Shown here: piece after piece, positions 1 through 7,663 of the stretch
How positions within the stretch are numbered: position 1 is the first letter of the stretch
How the letters are laid out: each line of letters starts with the position of its first letter
NCBI RefSeq assembly: GCF_009711185.1
Contig: NZ_WMIF01000015.1
Span: 35,128 to 99,127, forward strand
Length of the DNA stretch: 64,000 nt
Direction: 5' to 3'
Origin: Paracoccus limosus
GTDB lineage: Bacteria; Pseudomonadota; Alphaproteobacteria; Rhodobacterales; Rhodobacteraceae
Notes under the pieces: generated by a model
Databases searched by the model: none
What the model saw: only the letters and a program-made list of their open reading frames with translations
Told to the model about the DNA's origin: nothing
Translations under genes and position numbers: made by a program

Positions 1-272
1 ACGCTGTAAAGCAGCATCGAGGCGTGGCCATTCGACAGAACAAAGCGGTCGCGATCCGGCCAGTCGGGGTTTTTCGCGTCGAATTTCAGGTGCTTGCCGA
101 ACAGGACAGCGGCCGCATCGGCCATGCCCATGGGCGCGCCGGGGTGGCCGGAATTGGCCGCGTTCACCGCGTCGATGCTGAGCGCGCGAATGCAGTTGGC
201 AAGCGCGAAATTCTCCGGGTCAAGCGCGGCCTTGGCAGCGATCTTCGGGTCTTTGGGCGAATCTAGGGGCAT
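1..272 (-). CDS. tkt: Transketolase, N-terminal part (runs off the left edge)
   Basis: Only the first 90 codons are inside the window; the gene continues beyond position 1. The N-terminus shows the transketolase thiamine-diphosphate motifs: an ALSIDAV segment, then [12 protein letters not shown] (around residues 39-50), and later the LSNGHAS motif near the window edge. Transketolase moves two-carbon ketol units between sugar phosphates in the pentose phosphate pathway. The start ATG (270-272) follows a clear GGAGGA ribosome binding site. The gene is divergent from the DeoR/erythrulose-phosphate isomerase operon. Transketolase can use erythrose-4-phosphate as acceptor or sedoheptulose-7-phosphate as donor, so it fits a pathway that ends in erythrose-4-phosphate (inference). 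Family call is secure; its specific role in this locus is inferred. Confidence 0.93.
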   Translation of the reverse strand, partial: MPLDSPKDPKIAAKAALDPENFALANCIRALSIDAVNAANSGHPGAPMGMADAAAVLFGKHLKFDAKNPDWPDRDRFVLSNGHASMLLYS

Positions 273-329
273 GGCAATCCTCCGGTTTTGCGGCTGCATA
301 ACCCGCTCTGGCAGCGATAACAACAATAA

Positions 330-356
330 TCACAAACGGTAATCACAATGTCACAA
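330..356. promoter_or_regulatory. Triple TCACAA repeat in the divergent tkt/DeoR promoter region
   Basis: The 144-base gap between the divergent transketolase and DeoR genes is AT-rich compared with its surroundings. It carries three direct TCACAA hexamers at 330-335, 343-348 and 351-356, the first two inside AATCACAA. DeoR/GlpR-family regulators commonly bind short direct repeats, so this is a candidate operator for the adjacent regulator. I could not identify convincing -35/-10 boxes. Confidence 0.35.
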
Positions 357-416
357 AAATAATGTTGCGAATTGCGTGGTTCGTGTTAGAACCGCGCCGA
401 ACAGGGGGGACTTCGG

Positions 417-1181
417 GTGAAGCGCGACGACCGCAGACAGGCGATCATGGATCTGCTGGCCGCCAGTCGCGCGGTCGAGCTGGACGCGCTTGCCGATCGT
501 TTTGGCGTCTCGCGCATGACCATCCACCGCGATCTGGACGACCTTGAGCAGGCGGGCCTGCTGCGCAAGGTGCGGGGTGGGGCGACCATCGAGGCCGGAA
601 CCCAGTTCGAAAGCGATTTCCGCATCCGTGAATTGCAGGATGCCGATGCCAAGGCGCGCATGGCCCGCGCCGCGCTGGATCTGGTCGAACCGGGCATGAC
701 CGTCATGGTCAACGACGGCTCGATGGCGGCGCTTTTGGGCGCGCGGCTGACCGACAAGGCGCCGCTGACCGTCATCACCAACAATGCCGCCGTGATCGAG
801 GCGCTGAAATCCGCGCCGCGCGTCACGCTGATCGCGCTTGGCGGCACGTTCAGCGCCAAGTTCAACGGCTTTTTCGGCGTCGTGACCGAGGATGCGCTGG
901 CGCGGCTGCGCGCCGATCTGGCCTTTGTCTCGACCCCCGCCGTGGCCGGGCTGCACGCGTTCCACATGGACGATGCCGCCGTGCGGGCCAAGCGCGCGAT
1001 GATCGCCGGCGCCGACCGCGCCGTGCTCATGGTCAATCACAACCGTTTCGGACGTTCGGCCCTGCATGAGCTGGCCGCGCTGTCCGATTTCCACGCCATC
1101 ATCACCGATGCCGCCCCGCCGCCCGCCGATCGCGCCGCGATCGAGCGCGCCGGCCTGCGGCTGACCATCGCAAAGGACTGA
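417..1181 (+). CDS. DeoR/GlpR-family transcriptional regulator
   Basis: A 254-residue sugar-phosphate-sensing repressor. Residues 1-55 form the DeoR winged helix-turn-helix (VSRMTIHRDLDDLEQAGLL around residues 30-48), followed by the typical KVRGGA turn. The C-terminal domain has the ISOCOT-type fold seen in DeoR regulators, with a VNDGSMAALLGARL segment and a VITNN strand around residues 118-122. The start is GTG at 417, supported by the AGGGGGGA ribosome binding site just upstream; there is no better ATG. It is the first gene of the operon with lerI, derI, fbp and fba, with 3 bases to the next gene. A DeoR gene beside the erythritol isomerase genes is also known from Brucella and rhizobia. 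The effector is unknown; an erythrulose or erythrose phosphate is the natural guess. Confidence 0.88.
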   Translation: MKRDDRRQAIMDLLAASRAVELDALADRFGVSRMTIHRDLDDLEQAGLLRKVRGGATIEAGTQFESDFRIRELQDADAKARMARAALDLVEPGMTVMVNDGSMAALLGARLTDKAPLTVITNNAAVIEALKSAPRVTLIALGGTFSAKFNGFFGVVTEDALARLRADLAFVSTPAVAGLHAFHMDDAAVRAKRAMIAGADRAVLMVNHNRFGRSALHELAALSDFHAIITDAAPPPADRAAIERAGLRLTIAKD

Positions 1182-1184
1182 AAG

Positions 1185-1952
1185 ATGACCGACTTCTGGA
1201 TCGGCACCAGCTGGAAGATGAACAAGACCCTGGCCGAGGCGCAGGCCTTTGCCACCGCGCTGGCCAGTGCCGACGCCGCGCGCGATCCCCGCATCCAGCG
1301 CTTTGTGATCCCGCCCTTTACCGCCGTGCGGCAGGTCAAGGAAATTCTTGCCAACACCTCGGTCAAGGTGGGCGCGCAGAACATGCACTGGGCCGACGAC
1401 GGCGCCTGGACCGGCGAGATCAGCCCGCTGATGCTGACCGATTGCGGGCTGGACATTGTCGAGCTGGGCCATTCCGAACGCCGCGAGCATTTCGGCGAAA
1501 CCAATGAGACCATCGGCCTGAAAACCGCCGCCTCCGTTCGCCACGGCCTGATCCCGCTGATCTGCATCGGCGAGACTCTGGCCGAACGCGAGGCCGGCCG
1601 CGCTCGCGAGGTGCTTGAGACGCAGGTGCGCGGTGCGCTGGCTGGCGTCGCTGACAGCGATGCCCCGGTCCTGCTCGCCTATGAGCCGGTCTGGGCCATC
1701 GGCGTGAACGGCATCCCCGCCACCTCGGATTACGCAGATGCGCGTCAGGCCGAGATCATCGCGGTGGCGCAGGAGGTTCTGGGCCGGCGCGTGCCCTGCC
1801 TCTACGGCGGCTCGGTCAATCCCGAGAACTGCGAGGAACTGATCGCCTGCCCGCATATCGACGGGCTGTTTATCGGGCGCTCGGCCTGGAAGGTCGAAGG
1901 CTATCTGGACATTCTGGCGCGGTGCGCCGCAACCATCGGAGACGTGAAATGA
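1185..1952 (+). CDS. lerI: L-erythrulose-1-phosphate isomerase (triosephosphate-isomerase homologue)
   Basis: A 255-residue TIM-barrel isomerase of the triosephosphate isomerase superfamily. The catalytic His lies in ELGHSERR and the catalytic Glu in AYEPVWAIG; the phosphate-binding loops YGGSVN and GLFIGRSAW are also present. The first motif reads GTSWKMN (residues 7-13) instead of the glycolytic GGNWKMN, so the usual Asn is Ser while the catalytic Lys is kept. As I remember it, this matches the Brucella EryH/LerI group, which converts L-erythrulose-1-phosphate to D-erythrulose-4-phosphate. Its place directly before derI and close to eryABCD supports that over a housekeeping TPI role. It overlaps derI by 4 bases (ATGA). 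Activity on triose phosphates cannot be excluded from sequence. Confidence 0.88.
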   Translation: MTDFWIGTSWKMNKTLAEAQAFATALASADAARDPRIQRFVIPPFTAVRQVKEILANTSVKVGAQNMHWADDGAWTGEISPLMLTDCGLDIVELGHSERREHFGETNETIGLKTAASVRHGLIPLICIGETLAEREAGRAREVLETQVRGALAGVADSDAPVLLAYEPVWAIGVNGIPATSDYADARQAEIIAVAQEVLGRRVPCLYGGSVNPENCEELIACPHIDGLFIGRSAWKVEGYLDILARCAATIGDVK

Positions 1953-2410
1953 AACTGGCAATCGCAGGCGACAGCGCGGGTGAAGGTCTGGCCAAGGTTC
2001 TGGCCGATCACCTGAAAGACAAGCACGAGGTTGCCGAGATCTCGCGCACTGACGAGGGCCCGGACGCCTTCTATGCCGATCTGTCGGATCGGGTGGCAAA
2101 TGCGGTGCGGGACGGCAAATATGACCGCGCCATTCTGGTCTGCGGCACCGGCATCGGTGTCTGCATCTCGGCCAACAAGGTGCCGGGGATCCGCGCCGCG
2201 CTGACGCATGACACCTATTCGGCCGAGCGCGCCGCGCTGTCGAACGACGCCCAGATCATCACCATGGGCGCCCGCGTCATCGGCACCGAACTGGCCAAGG
2301 CCATCGCCGATGCGTGGCTGGCCCAGACGATGAATTTCGATCCCAAAGGCCGTTCGGCCGGCAACGTCTGCGCCATCGAAGATGTCGAAGCCAAATACAT
2401 GAAGGGCTGA
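1949..2410 (+). CDS. derI: D-erythrulose-4-phosphate isomerase (RpiB homologue)
   Basis: A 153-residue RpiB/LacAB-family isomerase. The phosphate and active-site loop [13 protein letters not shown] with the catalytic Cys is intact, as is the GARVIG segment. The N-terminal motif is AGDSAGEG, where RpiB ribose-5-phosphate isomerases have a Asp-His-Ala-Gly type loop; the His is Ser here, a feature I associate with the erythritol-pathway enzyme EryI/DerI. That enzyme makes D-erythrose-4-phosphate from D-erythrulose-4-phosphate. The start at 1949 overlaps the lerI stop (ATGA) and follows a GGAG motif; a longer reading upstream would run into lerI and is not needed. The next gene, fbp, begins 3 bases downstream, so translation is probably coupled along the operon. 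Confidence 0.88.
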   Translation: MKLAIAGDSAGEGLAKVLADHLKDKHEVAEISRTDEGPDAFYADLSDRVANAVRDGKYDRAILVCGTGIGVCISANKVPGIRAALTHDTYSAERAALSNDAQIITMGARVIGTELAKAIADAWLAQTMNFDPKGRSAGNVCAIEDVEAKYMKG

Positions 2411-2413
2411 GCG

Positions 2414-3394
2414 ATGCTGAAGCTGCCCAATGATGGCCCGGCGCAGGGCCGCCTGCTTTCGGACGTGCTGACGGGGGATGGCCCCGCCGCCATCGTTCTG
2501 GCGGTCGCCGAGGCCCAGCCGCCCCTGGCCGCGCGCCTTGCCGCTGGCCGGATGCATGGCGACCCCGAGGCCATCGTCGGCACCAATGACAGCGGCGACA
2601 AGCAGAAGGCACTGGATGTCGCCGCCCACGATCACATGATCGAGGTTCTGCGCGCCGCCGGTGTCCGGCAGGTGCTGTCCGAAGAGGCCGAAGAGGTCAT
2701 CACCCTGAACCCCGGCGGCGACTGGGACGTGGCCATCGACCCGATCGACGGCTCGGGCAGCATCGGCATCGGCGCGCCTTTGGGCATGCTGTTTTCCATC
2801 CTGCCCGCCGCGCCCGAGGGGTTCTTGCGCGACGGCCGCGCCGTGGTTGCGGCAGGCTATGCCAGTTTCGGCCATTCGGTCGATTTCGGCTGGTCGCTGG
2901 GCGATGGCACCCATATCGCCACCTGGGACGCCGAGGCCGGCGCCTTCCGCGTCACCCGCGAAAACGTCATGCTGAAACCCACGGCCTCGACCATGGCCTA
3001 TAACGCCTCGAACGAACGGCACTGGGCGCCCGGCCTGCAAGCCTGGGTGGCCGATCTGCGCGCGGGCAAGGACGGGCCGCGCGGGCGCGATTTCAACATG
3101 CGCTGGCTGGCCGCCGCCGTGGGCGAATTGCACCGCATCCTGCTCAAGGGCGGGCTGTTCATCTATCCCGCCGACGCGCGCAAGGGCTATGAGAACGGCC
3201 GGCTGCGTCTGGTCTATGAATGCGTGCCCATCGCCTTTCTGATCGAGCAGGCCGGCGGGCTGGCCTCGGACGGCACGCAACCGATCCGTTACCGCAAACC
3301 GTTAGCGTTACATGACATGACGCCGCTGGTTTTCGGCGCTAAGGACGAGGTCGAAACGGTCCTCGACTATCTTTCCGGGCCCAGAAAAGGATAA
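2414..3394 (+). CDS. fbp: Class I fructose-1,6-bisphosphatase (possible sedoheptulose-1,7-bisphosphatase)
   Basis: A 326-residue sugar bisphosphatase of the class I Fbp/CbbF type. The metal-binding motif DPIDGSGSIG begins at residue 109, preceded by LSEEAEE around residue 89. The substrate-binding C-terminal part contains KGYENGRLRLVYECVPIAF and EQAGGLASDG, then a LHDMTPLVFG segment. It hydrolyses the 1-phosphate of fructose-1,6-bisphosphate; CbbF-type members also act on sedoheptulose-1,7-bisphosphate. It sits between the erythrulose-phosphate isomerase genes and the aldolase gene with gaps of 3 and 6 bases, so it is cotranscribed with them. That context suggests a role with erythrose-4-phosphate rather than plain gluconeogenesis (inference). 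I considered GlpX (class II) and rejected it because the motifs are those of class I. Confidence 0.88.
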   Translation: MLKLPNDGPAQGRLLSDVLTGDGPAAIVLAVAEAQPPLAARLAAGRMHGDPEAIVGTNDSGDKQKALDVAAHDHMIEVLRAAGVRQVLSEEAEEVITLNPGGDWDVAIDPIDGSGSIGIGAPLGMLFSILPAAPEGFLRDGRAVVAAGYASFGHSVDFGWSLGDGTHIATWDAEAGAFRVTRENVMLKPTASTMAYNASNERHWAPGLQAWVADLRAGKDGPRGRDFNMRWLAAAVGELHRILLKGGLFIYPADARKGYENGRLRLVYECVPIAFLIEQAGGLASDGTQPIRYRKPLALHDMTPLVFGAKDEVETVLDYLSGPRKG

Positions 3395-3400
3395 GATTTC

Positions 3401-4441
3401 ATGGCTATGATTACCCTGCGCCAGCTTCTCGACCATGCGGCAGAGAATGGTTACGCGGTCCCTGCCTTCAACATCAACAACATGGAGCAGGGCCTGTCGG
3501 TGATGACCGCGGCCGTGGCCACCAACAGCCCGGTGATTCTGCAGGCCAGCCGTGGCGCGCGTGCCTATGCCAACGATCTGGTTCTGGCCGGTCTGATCGA
3601 GGGTCTGTCGCGCGCCTATCCCGACATTCCGATCTGTATGCATCTGGACCATGGCAACGGTCTGGCGACCTGCGCCACCGCGATCCAGAACGGCTTTACC
3701 TCGGTGATGATGGACGGCTCGCTGAAGGCCGATGGCACCACCCCGGCCGATTACGCCTATAACCGCGACATCACTGCCAAGGTGGTCGAGATGGCCCATG
3801 CCTGCGGCGTCTCGGTCGAGGGCGAGCTGGGCGTTCTGGGCAGCCTCGAAACCGGCATGGGCGATCAAGAGGATGGCCATGGCGCCACCGAACAGCTGAG
3901 CCATGACCAGCTGCTGACCGACCCCGACGAGGCGGTGCGTTTCGTCAATGACACCCATGTCGACGCGCTGGCCATCGCCATGGGCACCAGCCACGGCGCC
4001 TATAAATTCACCCGCAAGCCCGATGGCGACATCCTGGCCATGCATGTGATCGAGGAAATTCACCGCCGCCTGCCCAACACCCATCTGGTGATGCATGGCT
4101 CGTCCTCGGTGCCCGATGATCTGCAGCAGATCATCAACAACTATGGCGGCGACATCAAGCCGACCTGGGGTGTGCCGGTCGAGGAAATCCAGCGCGGCAT
4201 CAAATCGGGCGTGCGCAAGGTCAATATCGACACCGACAACCGGCTGGCGATGACCGCCGCGATCCGCAAGGTCTTTTCGGAAGAGCCGGCCGAGTTCGAT
4301 CCGCGCAAATACCTCAAGCCCGCAATGGCGATGATGACCGAGATCTGCAAGGCCCGGTTCGAGGCCTTCGGCACCGCCGGCAATGCCTCCAAGCTGCGGC
4401 CGCTGCCGCTGGCCTCGATGGCGAAACGCTACAACGGCTGA
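3401..4441 (+). CDS. fba: Class II fructose-bisphosphate aldolase (CbbA type)
   Basis: A 346-residue zinc-dependent aldolase. Visible motifs are HLDHGN (residues 81-86, zinc ligand and catalytic region), [10 protein letters not shown] (around 139-148), HGSSSVP (232-238, zinc/phosphate loop) and NIDTDNR, which binds the dihydroxyacetone phosphate end. It condenses dihydroxyacetone phosphate with glyceraldehyde-3-phosphate; enzymes of this type also accept erythrose-4-phosphate, giving sedoheptulose-1,7-bisphosphate. It is the last gene of the DeoR-lerI-derI-fbp-fba operon and is followed by a strong hairpin. The sequence is closest in style to the aldolase of Calvin-cycle operons, but no RuBisCO or phosphoribulokinase gene is present here. 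A tagatose-bisphosphate aldolase is less likely from the motifs and length. Confidence 0.9.
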   Translation: MAMITLRQLLDHAAENGYAVPAFNINNMEQGLSVMTAAVATNSPVILQASRGARAYANDLVLAGLIEGLSRAYPDIPICMHLDHGNGLATCATAIQNGFTSVMMDGSLKADGTTPADYAYNRDITAKVVEMAHACGVSVEGELGVLGSLETGMGDQEDGHGATEQLSHDQLLTDPDEAVRFVNDTHVDALAIAMGTSHGAYKFTRKPDGDILAMHVIEEIHRRLPNTHLVMHGSSSVPDDLQQIINNYGGDIKPTWGVPVEEIQRGIKSGVRKVNIDTDNRLAMTAAIRKVFSEEPAEFDPRKYLKPAMAMMTEICKARFEAFGTAGNASKLRPLPLASMAKRYNG

Positions 4442-4494
4442 TCCGGCACCTGCGGGTCGCGCCCCTGCGGCCCGCGACACCCGGCAGCCTTGAT

Positions 4495-4518
4495 CGGGGC
4501 GGGCCTTGGCCCGCCCCG
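4495..4518 (+). terminator. Hairpin terminator after fba
   Basis: GGGGCGGG (4496-4503) pairs with CCCGCCCC (4510-4517) around a CCTTGG loop, and an outer C-G pair extends the stem. A short T run follows. It lies 54 bases after the fba stop and before the Old Yellow Enzyme gene, so it probably ends the DeoR-fba transcript. Confidence 0.65.
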
Positions 4519-4620
4519 TTTGCATCTTTCCGTGACGGCATGGCCGCTGCCCGGCGCTGGCGGAACCCGCGCCCGCAGACTAGGGTTGTGCCCCGACCCC
4601 TCACCAGCACGGAACATCAC

Positions 4621-5739
4621 ATGACCCGGAACGCCGCGCTTTTCGACGCCCTGACCCTTGGCGGGATTCATGCCCGCAACCGCATCGTCATGGCGCCCCT
4701 GACCCGTTCGCGCGCCACGGCGCAGGAAAACATGCCCACGGCGCTGAATGCCGAATATTACGCGCAGCGCGCGGGCGCCGGGCTGATCGTCAGCGAGGCC
4801 ACCCAGATCAGCCCCGAGGGGCAGGGCTATGCCTGGACCCCCGGCATCTTTTCCGAAGATCAGGTGCGCGGCTGGAAACTGGTGACCGATGCCGTCCACG
4901 CGCAGGGCGGCAAGATCGTCTGCCAGCTTTGGCATGTCGGCGCGATCAGCCATGGCGTGTTCCAGAACGGCGGCGCGCCGGTCTCGTCCAGCGTCTGGAC
5001 GCCGCAGGGCGAGGCCTTTGTCGGCGATCTCTTGGCCGATGGCCCGCTGGCCCCGCACCCCGAGGCCCGGGCGCTGCGGCTGGATGAAATCCCCCGGCTG
5101 CTGGCCGATTACCGCCACGCCTGCGAATGCGCCCGGCGCGCCGGTTTCGACGGGGTCGAGGTGCATGGCGCCAACGGCTATCTGATCGACCAGTTCCTGC
5201 GCTCGTCGGTGAACCGGCGCGAGGACGCCTATGGCGGCCCGGTCGAAAACCGCATCCGCCTGCTGGTCGAGGCGATCGAGACGGCGGCTGCCGTCTGGGG
5301 CGCCGATCACGTCGGCGTGCGTCTGTCGCCCACCGGCGGCCCGGGTGGCAGTTTCGATGCCGATCCGCATGGGCTTTATACCGCCGCCGCCGCCGCGCTG
5401 TCGGGCCGGGGGCTGGCCTATCTGCATGTGATCCGCCCCAACAGCCACACCGGCCCCGAAAGCGGGCGCGAGGACAGGATCGGCGATCTGGTCGGCGACA
5501 TGCGCCGCGCCTTTGACGGGCCCTTCATCGCCAATGGCGAGTTTACCCCCGAAGAGGCCGCCGACTGGGTGCGCGAGGGGCGCGCCGATGCCATCGCCTT
5601 TGGCCGGCTGTTCATCTCGAATCCGGATCTGCCGCAGCGGATCGCGGCGGGCGGGCCCTATGCCAGCCCAAATCCCGCGACCTTCTATGGCGGCGGCGCG
5701 CAGGGCTATACCGATTACCCGGCGCTGGCGCAGGCCTAG
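4621..5739 (+). CDS. Old Yellow Enzyme family ene-reductase (NemA-like)
   Basis: A 372-residue FMN-dependent NADH:flavin oxidoreductase. Typical motifs appear in order: NRIVMAPLTRSRA near the start, QLWHVG around residue 103, the substrate-binding HGANGYL(I)DQFL near residue 182, and NRREDAYGGPVENR. The C-terminal FMN-phosphate segment is IANGEF followed by DAIAFGRLFISNPDLP. These enzymes reduce activated carbon-carbon double bonds, and N-ethylmaleimide or nitro compounds in NemA. The start at 4621 begins the conserved FDALTLGG segment. It lies between the isomerase operon and eryD, with only 6 bases to the convergent eryD stop. No link to erythritol metabolism is evident; substrate unknown. 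Confidence 0.88.
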   Translation: MTRNAALFDALTLGGIHARNRIVMAPLTRSRATAQENMPTALNAEYYAQRAGAGLIVSEATQISPEGQGYAWTPGIFSEDQVRGWKLVTDAVHAQGGKIVCQLWHVGAISHGVFQNGGAPVSSSVWTPQGEAFVGDLLADGPLAPHPEARALRLDEIPRLLADYRHACECARRAGFDGVEVHGANGYLIDQFLRSSVNRREDAYGGPVENRIRLLVEAIETAAAVWGADHVGVRLSPTGGPGGSFDADPHGLYTAAAAALSGRGLAYLHVIRPNSHTGPESGREDRIGDLVGDMRRAFDGPFIANGEFTPEEAADWVREGRADAIAFGRLFISNPDLPQRIAAGGPYASPNPATFYGGGAQGYTDYPALAQA

Positions 5740-5745
5740 GCGGGG

Positions 5746-6699
5746 TCACTCTTCGGCCAGGATCGCCCTGGCCGAGACCTCATCGGTGATCAGGCCCGAC
5801 AGGCGGCCGCTTTTCAGCACCGCTTTCAGCGCCGCGACCTTGCCCGGCCCGCCGGCGATTGCCACGATCCGGCTGCCGGGCGGGCCATCCAGCCCCACCG
5901 ACAGCGTGCGCGCGCTCAGCGCGGTTTCCAGCACGCGGCCATCCTTGTCAAAGAAATGGCCCAGAATCTCGCCCACGCCACCGGCGGCATTGATCTCGGC
6001 GATCTCATGGGGCTCGATCATGCCCGAGGAGACCAGCTGCGCGCTGGCATCGACCGCGCCCATGCCGGCGAATTTCAGCGTCGCGCCATTGGCCATGTCG
6101 AACAGGTCGCGCACCCCCGGCTGCGTCAGCAGCACCGCCAGATCCCGGTCGGAATTGGTGAAGAAGGGCACCGGCAGCACATAGGATTGCGCCCCGGTGC
6201 GCTGCGCCAGCGCATACATCACATCATGCGGGTTGGTGGCATAGTCACGGGTGAACCCGCCCAGCAGCGATACGAAGCGCGTGCCGTTCGCGGTGATGCG
6301 CGGCATCTGCTGCACGGCCGAGGCCAGCGTGCGGCCATGACCCAGCCCGATCACCGCATCCTCGCCGCGCTCGATCTCGCGGCGCAAAAAGGCCGCGCCC
6401 GCCAGTCCCAGCGCGCGCAGCGGCAGGTCGTCCTCGGCCAGATCGGGGGCGACCTCGCAATAGCTCAGGCCATAGCGGGCGCAAAGCTGGTCCTCAAGCG
6501 CAGCGCATTCGACGATCTCGCCGTCGATGGCGACCTTGACCACGCCATCGGCCACCGCCCGGGCGATCAGCCGATGCGCCTTGACTGAAGGCACGCCCAG
6601 CCGTTTCGCCACCGCCGCCTGCGTCAATCCGCCGGCGTAATGCAGCCATGCCGCGCGGATGGCGAGGCTTTGTTCGGGGTCGATGGGGCTGCGGCTCAT
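5746..6699 (-). CDS. eryD: SorC-family transcriptional regulator of erythritol catabolism
   Basis: A 317-residue regulator of the SorC family. An N-terminal helix-turn-helix lies around residues 25-50 (GGLTQAAVAKRLGVPSVKAHRLIARA). The rest is the sugar-phosphate-binding domain, with GLGHGRTLASAV around residue 118 and a conserved AGG(P)GKVAALKAVL stretch near the C-terminus. In Brucella and Sinorhizobium EryD represses the ery operon and is relieved by erythritol. Here it is the last gene of the eryABCD-ordered minus-strand operon, 24 bases after eryC, matching the Brucella order. A candidate operator lies in the eryA upstream region. Effector identity is inferred. Confidence 0.88.
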   Translation of the reverse strand: MSRSPIDPEQSLAIRAAWLHYAGGLTQAAVAKRLGVPSVKAHRLIARAVADGVVKVAIDGEIVECAALEDQLCARYGLSYCEVAPDLAEDDLPLRALGLAGAAFLRREIERGEDAVIGLGHGRTLASAVQQMPRITANGTRFVSLLGGFTRDYATNPHDVMYALAQRTGAQSYVLPVPFFTNSDRDLAVLLTQPGVRDLFDMANGATLKFAGMGAVDASAQLVSSGMIEPHEIAEINAAGGVGEILGHFFDKDGRVLETALSARTLSVGLDGPPGSRIVAIAGGPGKVAALKAVLKSGRLSGLITDEVSARAILAEE

Positions 6700-6723
6700 G
6701 GCGCTGATCCTTTGGCTTTCGCC

Positions 6724-7656
6724 TCAGATATTCAGCTTATCCGCGCCGGTGTCGATATGCGGCGCCCAGAAGGCCACGCTTTCGGCGATCTGGGCGATGA
6801 CCTGACGGTCGTTCGGCTCGCGTTCCTTGAAGCTGAGTTCAAGGCAGATCTCATTGTCCACGGCGCCACCTTCGGCGAAGGCTGCCAGCAGCGGTTCGGG
6901 CTGGATGCGGCCCTTGGCGTTGAACTCGGCGGTAAAGGGCTTGTGGCCGGATTTGTCCATCATCGACTGCTTGATGTGGATGATCGGGCTGACACGCGGT
7001 ACGGCGCGCGCCCAGGCGTAGGGGTTGGTGTCGTCAGGGTTGGGGCTGGTCACGTCGCCATGGTCGATATCGGCCATCATCCACATCGGCACCGCCATTT
7101 TCGCCGCCGTCAGCCGATCTTGCAGCGCCATGGTCGCGGCGATGGTTTCGCCGAATTCGCGCCCCACGCTCATCGGCTCCCAATAGACATAGCTCAGGCC
7201 CGCCGATTTCGCATGCTCGGCCACCTCGGCCCAGCAGTCGATGGCGATCTGGATCAGTTCTTCGCGCCGCGCGGCATCGTCGAAATCGCGATAGGTAAAG
7301 ATCGCGAATTGCGTGCCCACCGAGACCCCGCCCAGATCGGCGGTGATATCGGCGAAGGTCTTGAACCAGTCGACGTAATAGCGCCGGACGTCGCGGTCGG
7401 GATGGCCGAAGTGGTTCAGCCGCCCATAGGGCCCGGTCATGCCGCTGGTGACGCGCACCCCGGTCCGCGCCAGTGCCGCAGACATCTGGCGCGTCAGGCA
7501 GCGGATCACCGGGGCGGGCCAGCTTGGGTTGATGAATTCATGCGTCAGTTGCAGGTCGCGGATCTTCAGATCGCGCGCCACAGTGTCGATCAGGTCATCT
7601 GGGTCGGCAAAGCGGTTGACCAGCGGATTGGTGTTCAGCGAAAGCGTCAGGGCCAT
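6724..7656 (-). CDS. eryC: D-erythrulose-1-phosphate 3-epimerase (EryC), xylose-isomerase-like TIM barrel
   Basis: A 310-residue sugar phosphate isomerase/epimerase. Active-site segments recognisable from the AP-endonuclease-2/xylose-isomerase fold are YWEPMSVGRE near residue 165, MADIDHGD near 193, IIHIKQS near 225 and ICLELSFKERE near 270, supplying the acidic and His metal ligands. In Brucella EryC interconverts D- and L-erythrulose-1-phosphate, feeding the LerI homologue encoded at 1185. The start at 7656 (MALTLSLNTN) is chosen because it begins the conserved fold; a longer reading to 7707 would run into eryB. The gene follows eryB after 7 bases and precedes eryD. Confidence 0.87.
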   Translation of the reverse strand: MALTLSLNTNPLVNRFADPDDLIDTVARDLKIRDLQLTHEFINPSWPAPVIRCLTRQMSAALARTGVRVTSGMTGPYGRLNHFGHPDRDVRRYYVDWFKTFADITADLGGVSVGTQFAIFTYRDFDDAARREELIQIAIDCWAEVAEHAKSAGLSYVYWEPMSVGREFGETIAATMALQDRLTAAKMAVPMWMMADIDHGDVTSPNPDDTNPYAWARAVPRVSPIIHIKQSMMDKSGHKPFTAEFNAKGRIQPEPLLAAFAEGGAVDNEICLELSFKEREPNDRQVIAQIAESVAFWAPHIDTGADKLNI

Positions 7657-7663
7657 GGCGTCC

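Noticed and set aside
351..2099. 582-codon antisense frame across the DeoR and lerI genes
   Set aside because: It spans two firmly identified genes and shows only low-complexity Arg/Gly/Gln sequence.
2414..3394. GlpX (class II fructose-1,6-bisphosphatase)
   Set aside because: DPIDGS and YENGRLRLVYE are class I Fbp motifs; GlpX motifs are absent.
1..4441. A Calvin-cycle operon
   Set aside because: tkt, fbp and fba resemble a cbb operon, but no RuBisCO or phosphoribulokinase gene is in the window, and lerI/derI tie the group to erythritol.
3401..4441. Class II aldolase as catalytic partner of the KbaZ-like protein
   Set aside because: Its motifs are those of fructose-bisphosphate aldolase and it lies 24 kb away in another operon.
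4540..4620. N-terminal extension of the Old Yellow Enzyme gene
   Set aside because: The extra residues are Arg/Pro-rich with no family match, and the ATG at 4621 begins the conserved sequence.
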